A DNA stretch of 7,797 bases from Sphingomonadales bacterium (lineage in GTDB: Bacteria > Pseudomonadota > Alphaproteobacteria > Sphingomonadales > Sphingomonadaceae). Position 1 is the stretch's first letter. The number at the start of each line of letters is the position of its first letter. This document shows, piece by piece, positions 1 through 6,382 of the stretch. Location of the stretch: NCBI GenBank assembly GCA_018067055.1, contig JAGPVK010000267.1:1-7797 (forward strand), in the 5' to 3' direction. The notes beneath the pieces were generated by a model, which worked only from the letters and a program-made list of their open reading frames with translations, ran no database searches and was not told the DNA's origin. The translations under genes were made by a program, and so were the position numbers.

Positions 1-21
1 GCCGTAATAATAGCGCGCCGG

Positions 22-915
22 TTAGCCGGTTTCCAGATAGTCGGGAATCGCGGCTTCCGGCCAGAAGATGATGCGTGGCTTGTCGTCTTCCCGCAACGTC
101 AACTGGGCCAGTTTCGTCAAATTCTGTTCTTCGTAACCGGCCTGCCATTTGTCCTGCTGGCCGATATTCGGCTGAACGATCGTCACATTTGCCGGATTGC
201 CAACAACTGGCTTCGTAATGGTCATCTGGTCGACTAGAAAAATGACGATCAAAAGGGTCATATATCCTAGACCCTCCAAATAGCCGATTTTATGGGACGC
301 GAAGCGACCCACTACAGCTTGCGGCAGATAGCTGCCCCGGTGACGGATTTGGCGGACAATCCAAAAGGCAAGTCCTACGATCAGGATCAACAACCCGGAG
401 CTTCCATAAGTTCCGACTCCTCTTAGCCACATGGGGCCAATGAAGACGTCAAGCCATACCGCGCTGAGCGGATTCCAGATGAAGCCGCTGAAAACCCAGC
501 TTCTCATCCATTCGGTTATGATCCAGAACCCGGCAAGAGCGAGAATGAAGGCCAGCGGCTTGGCTTTCCCGATGAGCCACGCACCCAACCCTGCCAGCGC
601 CGGAAAAACCGCCAAATAGAGCGACAACAGAACGACCGCCACATAGCCGAGCCAGCCCGGCATCGCAGCCTGGAAGGTAAACGCCTTGGCGATCCAGTTC
701 AGGCCGATGATAAAATGGCCCAGGCCGAACATCCAGCCGCTGAACAAGGCGGCTTTGCGGCTCTGCACCTGGATCAGGATCGCCATCCACAGGGCCAGCA
801 TGGCCAGGGTCAGCGGCCACAGGTTGAGCGGGGCAAAGCCGGTCGCGCTCAGACCGCCGGCAAGCAGCGAGAATCCATACGGATGGCGAGCGACTATTTT
901 CTGGATTTTTGACAC
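22..915 (-). CDS. lnt: Apolipoprotein N-acyltransferase (Lnt), N-terminal part, cut by an early in-frame stop
   Basis: Lnt transfers an acyl chain from phospholipid to the N-terminal cysteine of apolipoproteins at the periplasmic face of the inner membrane, the last step of lipoprotein maturation. The 297 residues show a hydrophobic N-terminal half with about seven membrane segments (roughly residues 14-230), then the start of the nitrilase-like domain: the strand NVTIVQPNIGQQDKW at 243-257 and WPEAAIP at 285-291, whose E287 matches the catalytic glutamate of the family. The start is GTG at 913-915, without a clear Shine-Dalgarno; the N-terminus aligns well in character with sphingomonad Lnt. 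Family members are about 500 residues, so the catalytic lysine and cysteine are missing here. The TAA at 22-24 is followed in the same frame by PARYYYG up to the window edge, which reads like continued Lnt sequence. The gene is therefore probably broken by a nonsense change, or the stop is a sequencing error. Family assignment is firm; functional state is not. Confidence 0.85.
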   Translation of the reverse strand: MSKIQKIVARHPYGFSLLAGGLSATGFAPLNLWPLTLAMLALWMAILIQVQSRKAALFSGWMFGLGHFIIGLNWIAKAFTFQAAMPGWLGYVAVVLLSLYLAVFPALAGLGAWLIGKAKPLAFILALAGFWIITEWMRSWVFSGFIWNPLSAVWLDVFIGPMWLRGVGTYGSSGLLILIVGLAFWIVRQIRHRGSYLPQAVVGRFASHKIGYLEGLGYMTLLIVIFLVDQMTITKPVVGNPANVTIVQPNIGQQDKWQAGYEEQNLTKLAQLTLREDDKPRIIFWPEAAIPDYLETG

Positions 916-993
916 CGGCGGCTTTTGCCGTGTTCGGTGCGGCCATTCAATTGCTAATTGCCGGAACCTGCATTTGCTTGCTATTGGTTGCCC

Positions 994-1683
994 ATGAACA
1001 TGCTCCCGCTCCTGATGCTCGCCCTGTCACAACCGGCAGCCACTCCTCCCGTGCCGCTCGACGCAACGCAGCAGCGCGACCTGTCCTGTGTTGCCGTTCT
1101 GGCGATCATCGCTTCCGAACAGGAGCGAGCTGTGGAGAGCGCGCTCGACTATCCCCTGCTCTCCGAACGCGGCGCCACCTATGCCGCGCTAGTCGGCCAG
1201 CGGATCATGGACGATACCGGCAGAACCAAGGAGCAGGTGCGCGACGATATATTGGCGGCGGTGGCCGACCAGCAAACCATGGCTCAGGACGCCGCCGATC
1301 CGGACGCACTGGTGCGGAGCGAAATGGCGACCTGCCTGCCGTTGCTCGATGCTGCGGTGCCACCCAAGCCGAAACCCGACCTGACTCAATGCGCCGGGAT
1401 GCTGCAACTGGCCTATGAGGAAGTCCACAGCCGCGAAGGCCTGTCCAAGACCGCGCAGGATCTGAAGACGCTGGCCGCCGTGCTCGACAGCCGCGCCCGC
1501 GATCAGATGCGAGCCGAGGGTCTCAGCGGTCAGGAAAGCGATATATTATTGACGCAAAGCCGCGAAGCAATGCTGGCCGACTCCAAACAGAAGGAATCGC
1601 TGGGCCAGAGTTCGGATCTGGATTTCGACCATTGTTTCCTGCTTGCCGCACCGGAAGAGAAACAGCCCCGCAATGAACATTGA
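994..1683 (+). CDS. Putative exported four-cysteine protein of unknown function
   Basis: I do not recognise a family. The ATG at 994 gives 229 residues that begin [16 protein letters not shown], a short hydrophobic stretch like a signal peptide, followed by a Pro/Ala-rich linker. There is no lipobox cysteine, so a soluble periplasmic protein is more likely than a lipoprotein. The rest is mostly helical and charged, with exactly four cysteines (C32, C114, C133, C214), enough for two disulfides. The frame stays open upstream to a TTG at 958, but those extra residues (PEPAFACYWLP) would spoil the signal peptide; ATG 1000 is a further alternative. No strong ribosome binding site decides between them. 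Its last 11 bases overlap the next gene, which suggests joint transcription and translational coupling. That the ORF is a real gene is supported by the signal-like start, the tight coupling and the lack of a competing frame; function is unknown. Confidence 0.7.
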   Translation: MNMLPLLMLALSQPAATPPVPLDATQQRDLSCVAVLAIIASEQERAVESALDYPLLSERGATYAALVGQRIMDDTGRTKEQVRDDILAAVADQQTMAQDAADPDALVRSEMATCLPLLDAAVPPKPKPDLTQCAGMLQLAYEEVHSREGLSKTAQDLKTLAAVLDSRARDQMRAEGLSGQESDILLTQSREAMLADSKQKESLGQSSDLDFDHCFLLAAPEEKQPRNEH

Positions 1684-2113
1684 ACCGCTCGCCACCCTGC
1701 GCCCCTTCCACCTGGCCTTTCCGGTCCATGATCTCGATGCCGCGCGCGCGTTCTACGGTGGCCTGCTGGGTTGCGCAGAAGGCCGCAGCGATCAGCACTG
1801 GATCGATTTCAGCCTGTACGGGCATCAGATCGTCACCCATCTTGACGAGAATTTCCTGCCCCGACCGCTGATCAATCCGGTCGATGGCGAACAGGTGCCG
1901 GTGCCGCATTTCGGCGTCGTGCTGACCATGTCTGCCTGGCAGGCGCTGGCAGACCGGTTGGCCGCAGCCGGCGTCAAATTTGTTATCCCGCCGACAATCC
2001 GTTTCAAGGGACAGGTCGGCGAACAAGCGACGATGTTCTTTCAGGACCCGAGCGGCAATGCGCTCGAGTTCAAGGCCTTTGCCAGCGACGATCAGCTATT
2101 TGCCAAGGATTGA
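1673..2113 (+). CDS. VOC family protein (predicted extradiol-dioxygenase-like, COG3565 type)
   Basis: This 146-residue protein belongs to the vicinal oxygen chelate (glyoxalase/bleomycin-resistance/dioxygenase) superfamily. It has the paired beta-alpha-beta-beta-beta modules: [20 protein letters not shown] at residues 12-31 opens the first, PHFGVVL around 78-84 opens the second, and [12 protein letters not shown] closes it. H13, H79 and E132 sit where the family binds its metal ion. The sequence resembles the small group annotated as predicted extradiol-dioxygenase-family enzymes; the substrate cannot be told from sequence. ATG 1673 is chosen over the upstream TTG at 1643 because the VOC fold starts right after it and a purine-rich GGAAGAG lies at 1653-1659, although its 13-base spacing is long. 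It overlaps the preceding gene by 11 bases, so it probably depends on that gene's translation. It ends 15 bases before the convergent TetR gene, with no obvious terminator between them. Confidence 0.88.
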   Translation: MNIEPLATLRPFHLAFPVHDLDAARAFYGGLLGCAEGRSDQHWIDFSLYGHQIVTHLDENFLPRPLINPVDGEQVPVPHFGVVLTMSAWQALADRLAAAGVKFVIPPTIRFKGQVGEQATMFFQDPSGNALEFKAFASDDQLFAKD

Positions 2114-2128
2114 TCCGGGAACGGAAAC

Positions 2129-2725
2129 CTAAGCTTTTTCCGCGCTCTGCAGACGCTCCAAGCCATCTTCCAGTTGCCGCTCGGCCATGTCGCGAGCGCT
2201 ATTGCGCGCCAGCCCCAGCGATCCGGACAAGCGCTCGCCAATCAATGCATCCCCCAATGCCATAAGCACCAGCGCAAGCGTATCTTCATGCATCTCGCGA
2301 TCCTTGTGACCGCCTTCCCCGACATCGTCGACCAGCGTGTGAATCGCTTCAACGATCGGGTCGAGGGCGTCTTCATTGCCGGTCAGCATCATCCAGGACC
2401 AGAGTGCCGCAGCCCCCTGCTTGTCAAAGGCATCGAAGGTCAGGTCGACAATATCGCGCACGCTGCCTTCCCCGGAGCGGGATTTCAGGATCGCCTGCGC
2501 AATCATACCGCAGACTTCGTCTGACAGATAGGCCGCAAGCGCCTTCTGCAGGCCGGAGGCGGAACCGAAATGGTGCAACAGATTGGCATGGGTGCGACCG
2601 ATCCGCCCGGCTACGGCCTTCAGCGTAACCGACTGCGGACCGGTCTCGATCAGCAGGTCGCGCGCGGCGGCCAGCGCCATGCCACGACTTTCTTCAGGGG
2701 AGAGGCGACGTTTCGCTATTGACAT
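2129..2725 (-). CDS. TetR/AcrR family transcriptional regulator
   Basis: A 198-residue protein of normal TetR length. Residues 13-55 form the DNA-binding domain: a first helix around ESRGMALAAARDLLIETG, then the helix-turn-helix SVTLKAVAGRIGRTHANLLHHFG (about 32-54), with the usual 'xxLLHHF' end of the recognition helix in place of the common 'LYYHF'. The remaining roughly 140 residues are helical and divergent, as expected for a ligand-binding and dimerisation domain, so the inducer cannot be guessed. The ATG is at 2723-2725, with AGGG about 12 bases upstream as a weak ribosome binding site. It is transcribed away from the hydrolase-like gene that starts 67 bp away, the classic arrangement for a TetR regulator that controls itself and its divergent neighbour. 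This regulatory link is inferred from layout, not shown. Confidence 0.93.
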   Translation of the reverse strand: MSIAKRRLSPEESRGMALAAARDLLIETGPQSVTLKAVAGRIGRTHANLLHHFGSASGLQKALAAYLSDEVCGMIAQAILKSRSGEGSVRDIVDLTFDAFDKQGAAALWSWMMLTGNEDALDPIVEAIHTLVDDVGEGGHKDREMHEDTLALVLMALGDALIGERLSGSLGLARNSARDMAERQLEDGLERLQSAEKA

Positions 2726-2746
2726 TTATGTAAGCAGCCCTATTTT
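2719..2746 (+). promoter_or_regulatory. Candidate sigma-70-type promoter for the hydrolase-like gene
   Basis: TTGACA at 2719-2724 and TATTTT at 2741-2746 are separated by 16 bases, close to the housekeeping consensus. Transcription would start near 2753, giving a leader of about 40 bases before the ATG at 2793. The -35 element lies across the start codon of the divergent TetR gene. Alternative: a TATAGT at 2760-2765 could serve as a -10 but lacks a good -35. This is motif evidence only. Confidence 0.4.
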
Positions 2747-2768
2747 CATTGTTGTTAGCTATAGTCTG

Positions 2769-2782
2769 CATTTCGCAAAATG
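2769..2782. promoter_or_regulatory. Short palindrome, candidate TetR operator
   Basis: CATTT-CGCA-AAATG is a perfect 5-bp inverted repeat with a 4-base centre, in the 67-bp gap between the TetR gene and the hydrolase-like gene. It touches the ribosome binding site of the latter. TetR-family proteins usually bind palindromes in such divergent gaps, but typical operators are longer (about 15 bp or more), so this could be the core of one or chance. Confidence 0.3.
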
Positions 2783-2786
2783 GAAG
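2782..2786 (+). promoter_or_regulatory. Ribosome binding site that fixes the start of the hydrolase-like gene
   Basis: GGAAG lies 6 bases ahead of the ATG at 2793. The open frame continues far upstream through the antisense of the TetR gene, so this site is what selects 2793 as the start instead of an earlier codon. Confidence 0.65.
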
Positions 2787-2792
2787 CATCCG

Positions 2793-3692
2793 ATGAATAT
2801 GCTTGGCTCCGTCCGCACCGAACCTGAAACCATCAAGACCCCCACACCAGCGGGTCATGAAATAACGCCCCGCGACCGTCGTTTCGGCCGCGAAGCGGAT
2901 TTCAATCCCGAAAAATACTGGCAAAATGGTGATCCGGTCGCGACCGCCTTTTACAATTGCCTGTCGCTCACCTTCCCGCGTGGCGAGGCCTTTTTCATCG
3001 AAAGCGTGAAAGAATTTCGCGATCATACGCCACAGAAACTGCAGAAAGAGATCCGCGCCTTCATCCAGCAGGAAGTGATCCACACCCGCGAACATCTGGC
3101 GCTCAACCGCCGGGTCGAGGAAAATGGCTATGACACCAGCCGGATCGAACAGCGCATCATCGAATCGCTCAGCATGACCAAGGACCGGCCCAAGATCACC
3201 AATCTGGCGGCGACGATGATCCTCGAGCATTTTACCGCGATCTTGGCCCAGCAATTTCTCGCCAATCCACGGCATTGGAAGGATTCCGATAAGGAAACTG
3301 CTGACCTGTGGCGCTGGCACGCACTGGAAGAGATTGAGCACAAGGGCGTCGCCTATGACACCTGGCTCTACGCGACCCGCGACTGGAGCCGCTGGCAACG
3401 CTGGAAAGTGAAGGCGCTGATGATGCTGATCATCACCCGCAATTTCTGGGGCAACCGCTGGAACGACTCGCTCGATCTGCTGGCACAGGACGGCTTGACC
3501 GGATGGCGGGTGAAGCTCAGGCTGCTGAAATTCCTGCTGGTTGAACCGGGTATCGCACGGGCGATCATCATTCCCTGGATCAAATTCTTCCTGCCCGGAT
3601 TTCATCCGTGGAACGAAGACGACCGGCATCTGATCCAGCGCGCCGAAAGCGAATATGAAGCGGCGATCACCGGACGGCCGGCAACCGCCTAG
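2793..3692 (+). CDS. Predicted metal-dependent hydrolase (COG3687/PF10118 type), with di-iron-like ligand pattern
   Basis: A 299-residue soluble protein resembling the family named 'predicted metal-dependent hydrolase' (COG3687, PF10118). The name is an old prediction; no reaction can be inferred here. The sequence is mostly helical and holds repeated acid/histidine motifs: E65/E70 in one helix, E94-x-x-H97 with nearby E100 and H101, E145-H146, then H176 followed by E180-x-x-H183 in WRWHALEEIEHKGVAYD. Two ExxH motifs plus a glutamate in each of two other helices is the ligand layout of ferritin-like di-iron proteins. After this core come Trp/Arg-rich amphipathic or hydrophobic helices (about 190-270) that may touch a membrane. 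The ATG at 2793 is chosen for its good Shine-Dalgarno and because upstream residues are the antisense of the TetR gene. It is divergent from that regulator and probably controlled by it; a lipid or xenobiotic role would be a guess. Confidence 0.85.
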   Translation: MNMLGSVRTEPETIKTPTPAGHEITPRDRRFGREADFNPEKYWQNGDPVATAFYNCLSLTFPRGEAFFIESVKEFRDHTPQKLQKEIRAFIQQEVIHTREHLALNRRVEENGYDTSRIEQRIIESLSMTKDRPKITNLAATMILEHFTAILAQQFLANPRHWKDSDKETADLWRWHALEEIEHKGVAYDTWLYATRDWSRWQRWKVKALMMLIITRNFWGNRWNDSLDLLAQDGLTGWRVKLRLLKFLLVEPGIARAIIIPWIKFFLPGFHPWNEDDRHLIQRAESEYEAAITGRPATA

Positions 3693-3715
3693 ACTTGGAG
3701 CCTAGCTGGCAGCGG

Positions 3716-4267
3716 TCAATGCGCTGCCTTGCTCATGTCGACTTTTTCGATCCATTCGGGGAAGAAACTGGGTTCCCGGGTTGACCAGCCGGGTGCCGTC
3801 GCAGCGGCTTCGCTGATCGACTGGAGCAGGCCCTTGCGGGTTTTCGGGTGCAGATGCGGAAGCGCTGCCGCCGCGCAGAAAGCACCGGGCAGCCAGGGAC
3901 GGGAATCCGGCCCGAGCAGGCGCTCGTAAAGAAAGCGGAAGGCAGGGAAGCTGTGGATACGACCCTGCCCCAGATCATAAGCGGCCAGCGAAATCAGCGA
4001 CGGCATGAACGCTTCGATGCTGTCGATCGCACAATCCTGAGGGATGGCTTTGCGAATATCGGCGAGTTTTTTGTACAAGGACATCTGGACCTTAATCCCG
4101 GCTTCCTCGACCTTGTCACGCGACCAGGTTTCGATCGCGTCGGACCGTTCGAGGCCAACATCGAGCGAACGACGGATATAGCGCTGCGCCGCCGAGCTAA
4201 AACTCGCGAATTCCTTCATTTCGGCCAGCGTCATGGCGCCGGGTACGGGGCGGATTTCCTTGGTCAT
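3716..4267 (-). CDS. Conserved-looking helical protein of unknown function
   Basis: Not recognised. With the ATG at 4265-4267 the product is 183 residues; the frame extends to an ATG at 4315 (16 more residues), but a GAGGAG ribosome binding site at 4278-4283, 10 bases ahead of 4267, supports the shorter form. The sequence has no signal peptide or convincing membrane helix and looks soluble and helical: MTLAEMKEFASFSSAAQRYI near the start, an amphipathic stretch around KVQMSLYKKLADIRKAI, and a Pro/Trp/Phe-rich C-terminal half (SRPWLPGAFCAAAALPHLHP, then SFFPEWIEKV). No catalytic motif stands out. It converges on the hydrolase-like gene with only 23 bases between the stop codons and is the only gene in its unit. 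Codon use resembles its neighbours, so it is likely a resident gene and not an artefact. Confidence 0.7.
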   Translation of the reverse strand: MTKEIRPVPGAMTLAEMKEFASFSSAAQRYIRRSLDVGLERSDAIETWSRDKVEEAGIKVQMSLYKKLADIRKAIPQDCAIDSIEAFMPSLISLAAYDLGQGRIHSFPAFRFLYERLLGPDSRPWLPGAFCAAAALPHLHPKTRKGLLQSISEAAATAPGWSTREPSFFPEWIEKVDMSKAAH

Positions 4268-4277
4268 AGTCTCGCAA

Positions 4278-4300
4278 CTCCTCGTGGACTGATCCCACGA
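4278..4300 (-). promoter_or_regulatory. Ribosome binding site GAGGAG with adjoining inverted repeat
   Basis: On the minus strand GAGGAG (4278-4283) precedes the ATG at 4267 by 10 bases. Directly upstream, and overlapping it by two bases, is a 6-bp inverted repeat TCGTGG/CCACGA (4282-4287 and 4295-4300) with a 7-base loop. In RNA this could form a small hairpin beside the ribosome binding site; as DNA it could be an operator half-site pair. The repeat is short, so chance is possible. Confidence 0.35.
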
Positions 4301-4371
4301 AGACATTTGAGCCAAACATGGTTAGCAATTGGTTAAATTAGCCCGGATTAATTGCGCTTGGGGCCTCCAAC

Positions 4372-4400
4372 TTCGGAAAATTGCGCGTCAGGCTTATAAA
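4372..4400 (+). promoter_or_regulatory. Candidate promoter for the two-component operon
   Basis: TTCGGA at 4372-4377 and TATAAA at 4395-4400 are 17 bases apart. The -10 is good, the -35 weak. Transcription would start near 4407 and give a leader of about 90 bases. A second possibility is a -10 CATATT at 4461-4466 with a poor -35 near 4438-4443, which would place the direct repeat at 4403-4430 just upstream of it as an activator site. The sequence does not decide between them. Confidence 0.35.
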
Positions 4401-4402
4401 GT

Positions 4403-4430
4403 TTCGACCAACCGCAAGCATGGTTCGACC
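4403..4430 (+). repeat. TTCGACC direct repeat at 21-bp period, candidate LytTR-regulator binding site
   Basis: TTCGACC occurs at 4403-4409 and again at 4424-4430, exactly 21 bp (two helical turns) apart, in the leader of the LytS/LytTR operon. LytTR-domain regulators are known to bind pairs of about 9-bp direct repeats separated by about 12-13 bp, which is the same period. The half-site does not match the published LytTR consensus closely, and the heptamer also occurs singly at 1624, 6410 and 7231, so it is not rare in this DNA. The geometry and location are what support the call. Confidence 0.35.
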
Positions 4431-4496
4431 GGTCACGATTCCCCTAGAGACAATAGATACCATATTGGCCTAAGCTGCCTCGAAACCATGAATTGA

Positions 4497-5636
4497 ATGC
4501 ATATGAGAAAATTTGAACTGGGAAATCACAAGCCGTCGGTCGGACATCAGGTTGCAATCCTGTCGATACTCGGATTCTGGCTTTTCTACGTGATCGTCCT
4601 GACCTTGCGAGCGTCGATCGGCGATTGGCCAGCCCAGGGCGAAATGGCGATGCGCCGCATCGTCGTGACGATTTTCGGCATCGGCATTACCTACCTGCTT
4701 TATCTCGTGCTCCGGCAGTTTGAGGACAAGGCGCTGTCCACCCGGATCATCACCGCGTTCGCCGCCGCGATTCCCTGCGCGATCATCATCGCCTGGTTCA
4801 ACCATCTGGTGTTCAATGTCTATTATCCGGAAAATCTCTGGGACGAGGCGCATGTCGAGGAAATGCGCAAATATATGGCGCAAGACAATCTGGCGCTGAA
4901 AGCGATTTCCGAAGACGCGACCTCCCGCTTTTTCTTCATTATCAGCTGGGCCTCGCTCTATCTGACCCTGAGCTATGCCGGCGAAGTCCGCCAGGTCGAG
5001 CGCAAGGCCGCCCGCTTTGCCCAGGCGGCGCAGGATGCCGAACTGCGCTCGCTGCGCTATCAGGTCAATCCGCATTTCCTGTTCAACACGTTGAACAGCC
5101 TCAGCACCCTGGTGATGCGCAGCCAGCCGGAAGAAGCCGAAGAAATGATTCTCAACCTTTCGAAATTCTACCGCACCAGCCTGTCCGGTGATCCGCTGGA
5201 AGATGTGCCCCTGTCCGAAGAAGTGCATCTGCAGAATCTCTATCTCGATATCGAGGCGGTTCGCTTTCCCGAACGGCTGCGGACAAAGGTCAATATTCCC
5301 GACGATCTGCTCGGCGTGCTGGTGCCCGGCCTGATCCTGCAGCCGCTGGTCGAAAATGCGATCAAGCACAGCGTCGCGCACAGCAAACGGCCGGTCACGA
5401 TCACGATCAGCGCGCGGTCTGACGGCGATAATCTGATCCTCACGGTTGCCGATGACGGCGATCCGCGACCGGTCGATCTGCATGACAATGGCACCAGCAG
5501 TGGCATTGGTCTGGCCAATGTCCGCGACCGGCTCGAAACGCGCTTTGGCCGGCAAGCCAGCCTGCAGACTGTACGTCCGGCAGAAGGCGGCTATATTGCG
5601 CAACTGACCTTGCCATTGATGCTGGATAATCCATGA
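4497..5636 (+). CDS. LytS/YehU-type sensor histidine kinase (His_kinase PF06580) with four membrane helices
   Basis: A 379-residue inner-membrane sensor kinase that would phosphorylate the response regulator encoded just downstream. Four membrane segments are visible (about 19-39, 55-74, 84-106, 145-161), placing the catalytic part in the cytoplasm and leaving a roughly 38-residue acidic loop (107-144) in the periplasm. A linker likely to form a coiled coil follows (162-190). The His_kinase domain carries the phospho-accepting H193 in QVNPHFLFNTLN. The ATPase domain has the N box QPLVENAIKH with N287, the DDG at 319-321, and the glycine motif SGIGLANVRDRL from about 335. No PAS, GAF or HAMP domain is present. 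The start follows an in-frame stop at 4494-4496; ATG 4503 is an equally possible start, and neither has a clear Shine-Dalgarno. The end overlaps the regulator gene as ATGA. The signal sensed is unknown. Confidence 0.94.
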   Translation: MHMRKFELGNHKPSVGHQVAILSILGFWLFYVIVLTLRASIGDWPAQGEMAMRRIVVTIFGIGITYLLYLVLRQFEDKALSTRIITAFAAAIPCAIIIAWFNHLVFNVYYPENLWDEAHVEEMRKYMAQDNLALKAISEDATSRFFFIISWASLYLTLSYAGEVRQVERKAARFAQAAQDAELRSLRYQVNPHFLFNTLNSLSTLVMRSQPEEAEEMILNLSKFYRTSLSGDPLEDVPLSEEVHLQNLYLDIEAVRFPERLRTKVNIPDDLLGVLVPGLILQPLVENAIKHSVAHSKRPVTITISARSDGDNLILTVADDGDPRPVDLHDNGTSSGIGLANVRDRLETRFGRQASLQTVRPAEGGYIAQLTLPLMLDNP

Positions 5637-6382
5637 CCGAAGAAACCGAACTGAAACCGCTGACGACCCTGATTGTCGATGATGAACCGCTGGCGATCGA
5701 GCGCCTGCAACTGCTCTGCGCCCGGCAACCGGATATCAACCTGATCGGCACTGCCAGCGATGGCGAAGCGGCGCTGCGGCTGACCGAACAGTTGAAACCC
5801 GATCTGCTGCTGCTCGACATCGCGATGCCCGGCAAGGACGGGCTGGATGTCGCGCGCGCGCTGTCGGGCAAGGTCGATGCGCCAGCGATCATATTTGTCA
5901 CTGCCTTTGACCGTTTTGCAGTCGAGGCCTTTGATGTGGCAGCGATCGACTATGTGCTGAAACCGGTCGAGAATGCGCGGCTGACATTGGCGATTTCCCG
6001 GGTACGGGAACGCACGGCGGAACCACGCAACAGCGAAGCGGACGACTCGCCCTGGGCGGAAGAATTCTGGGTACCCTATAAGTCCGAACTGCGCCGCATA
6101 GTCGCCGCCGAAATTGACCGCGTTGAAGCGGAACGCGACTATATGCGCCTGCATGTCGGCAGCGTCAGCTATCTGCTGCACCAGACCATCACCGGTCTGG
6201 AAGAACGGCTCAATCCCGAAGAGTTCATCCGGCTGCACCGTTCGCATCTGGTTCGTCGCGACTGGATCGCCGGACTCCGCCATGATGGCGGCGGCGTCTG
6301 GATGGCCTGCCTCAAGTGCGGCACCGAAATCCGCATCGGCCGGACGCATCTAGCGGCAGCGAAGAAGCTGGCGGGGCGCTAG
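5633..6382 (+). CDS. LytTR-family response regulator (LytR/AlgR type)
   Basis: A 249-residue two-domain transcription regulator. The receiver domain (about 10-125) has the acidic pair D16-D17, the phospho-acceptor D62 in LLLLDIAMPGKDG, the switch threonine T90 in FVTAFD, Y107 and the conserved K110-P111, so it should be a normal phosphorylatable receiver. A linker of about 25 residues leads to the LytTR DNA-binding domain (about 150-249), recognisable by IDRVEAERDYMRLHV, then LEERLNPEEFIRLHRSHLV and the ending IRIGRTHLAAAKKL. Such domains bind direct repeats in the DNA major groove through a beta fold. The ATG overlaps the stop of the kinase gene by four bases (ATGA), which ties the two together as a translationally coupled pair. 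The target genes are unknown; the repeat ahead of the operon suggests autoregulation. The stop codon lies inside the downstream stem-loop. Confidence 0.95.
   Translation: MTEETELKPLTTLIVDDEPLAIERLQLLCARQPDINLIGTASDGEAALRLTEQLKPDLLLLDIAMPGKDGLDVARALSGKVDAPAIIFVTAFDRFAVEAFDVAAIDYVLKPVENARLTLAISRVRERTAEPRNSEADDSPWAEEFWVPYKSELRRIVAAEIDRVEAERDYMRLHVGSVSYLLHQTITGLEERLNPEEFIRLHRSHLVRRDWIAGLRHDGGGVWMACLKCGTEIRIGRTHLAAAKKLAGR

Noticed and set aside
449..946. Long minus-strand frame beginning with an ATG just upstream of lnt
   Set aside because: It lies inside lnt in another frame, is rich in Arg, Gly and Pro as expected for a shadow frame in GC-rich DNA, and shows no family features. The lnt frame is clearly the coding one.
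963..989. GGAAC followed 18 bases later by GGTT, resembling an EcfG (general stress) promoter
   Set aside because: The -10 would lie directly on the start codon at 994, leaving no room for a leader or ribosome binding site, and the spacing is longer than usual.
2694..3629. 311-codon open frame on the minus strand opposite the hydrolase-like gene
   Set aside because: It is antisense to a well-supported gene, and its translation has no recognisable domain. Long antisense frames are common opposite GC-rich coding sequence.
3684..3716. Possible terminator between the hydrolase-like gene and the unknown minus-strand gene (ACCGC/GCGGT arms with an inner CTAG pair)
   Set aside because: The pairing is interrupted, there is no T-tract, and the arms lie in the ends of the coding regions, so it is not convincing.
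4427..4434. GACCGGTC palindrome overlapping the second TTCGACC repeat
   Set aside because: An 8-bp palindrome is expected by chance at this scale, and the direct-repeat reading fits the LytTR regulator better.
4488..4496. Two-codon upstream ORF (ATG AAT TGA) abutting the kinase start
   Set aside because: It has no ribosome binding site and is most simply a chance ATG; its only use is that the TGA limits the kinase frame.
4470..5603. 377-codon open frame on the minus strand opposite the sensor kinase
   Set aside because: The plus strand carries all the kinase motifs; the antisense product is a low-complexity Asp/Arg/Gln-rich sequence typical of a shadow frame.
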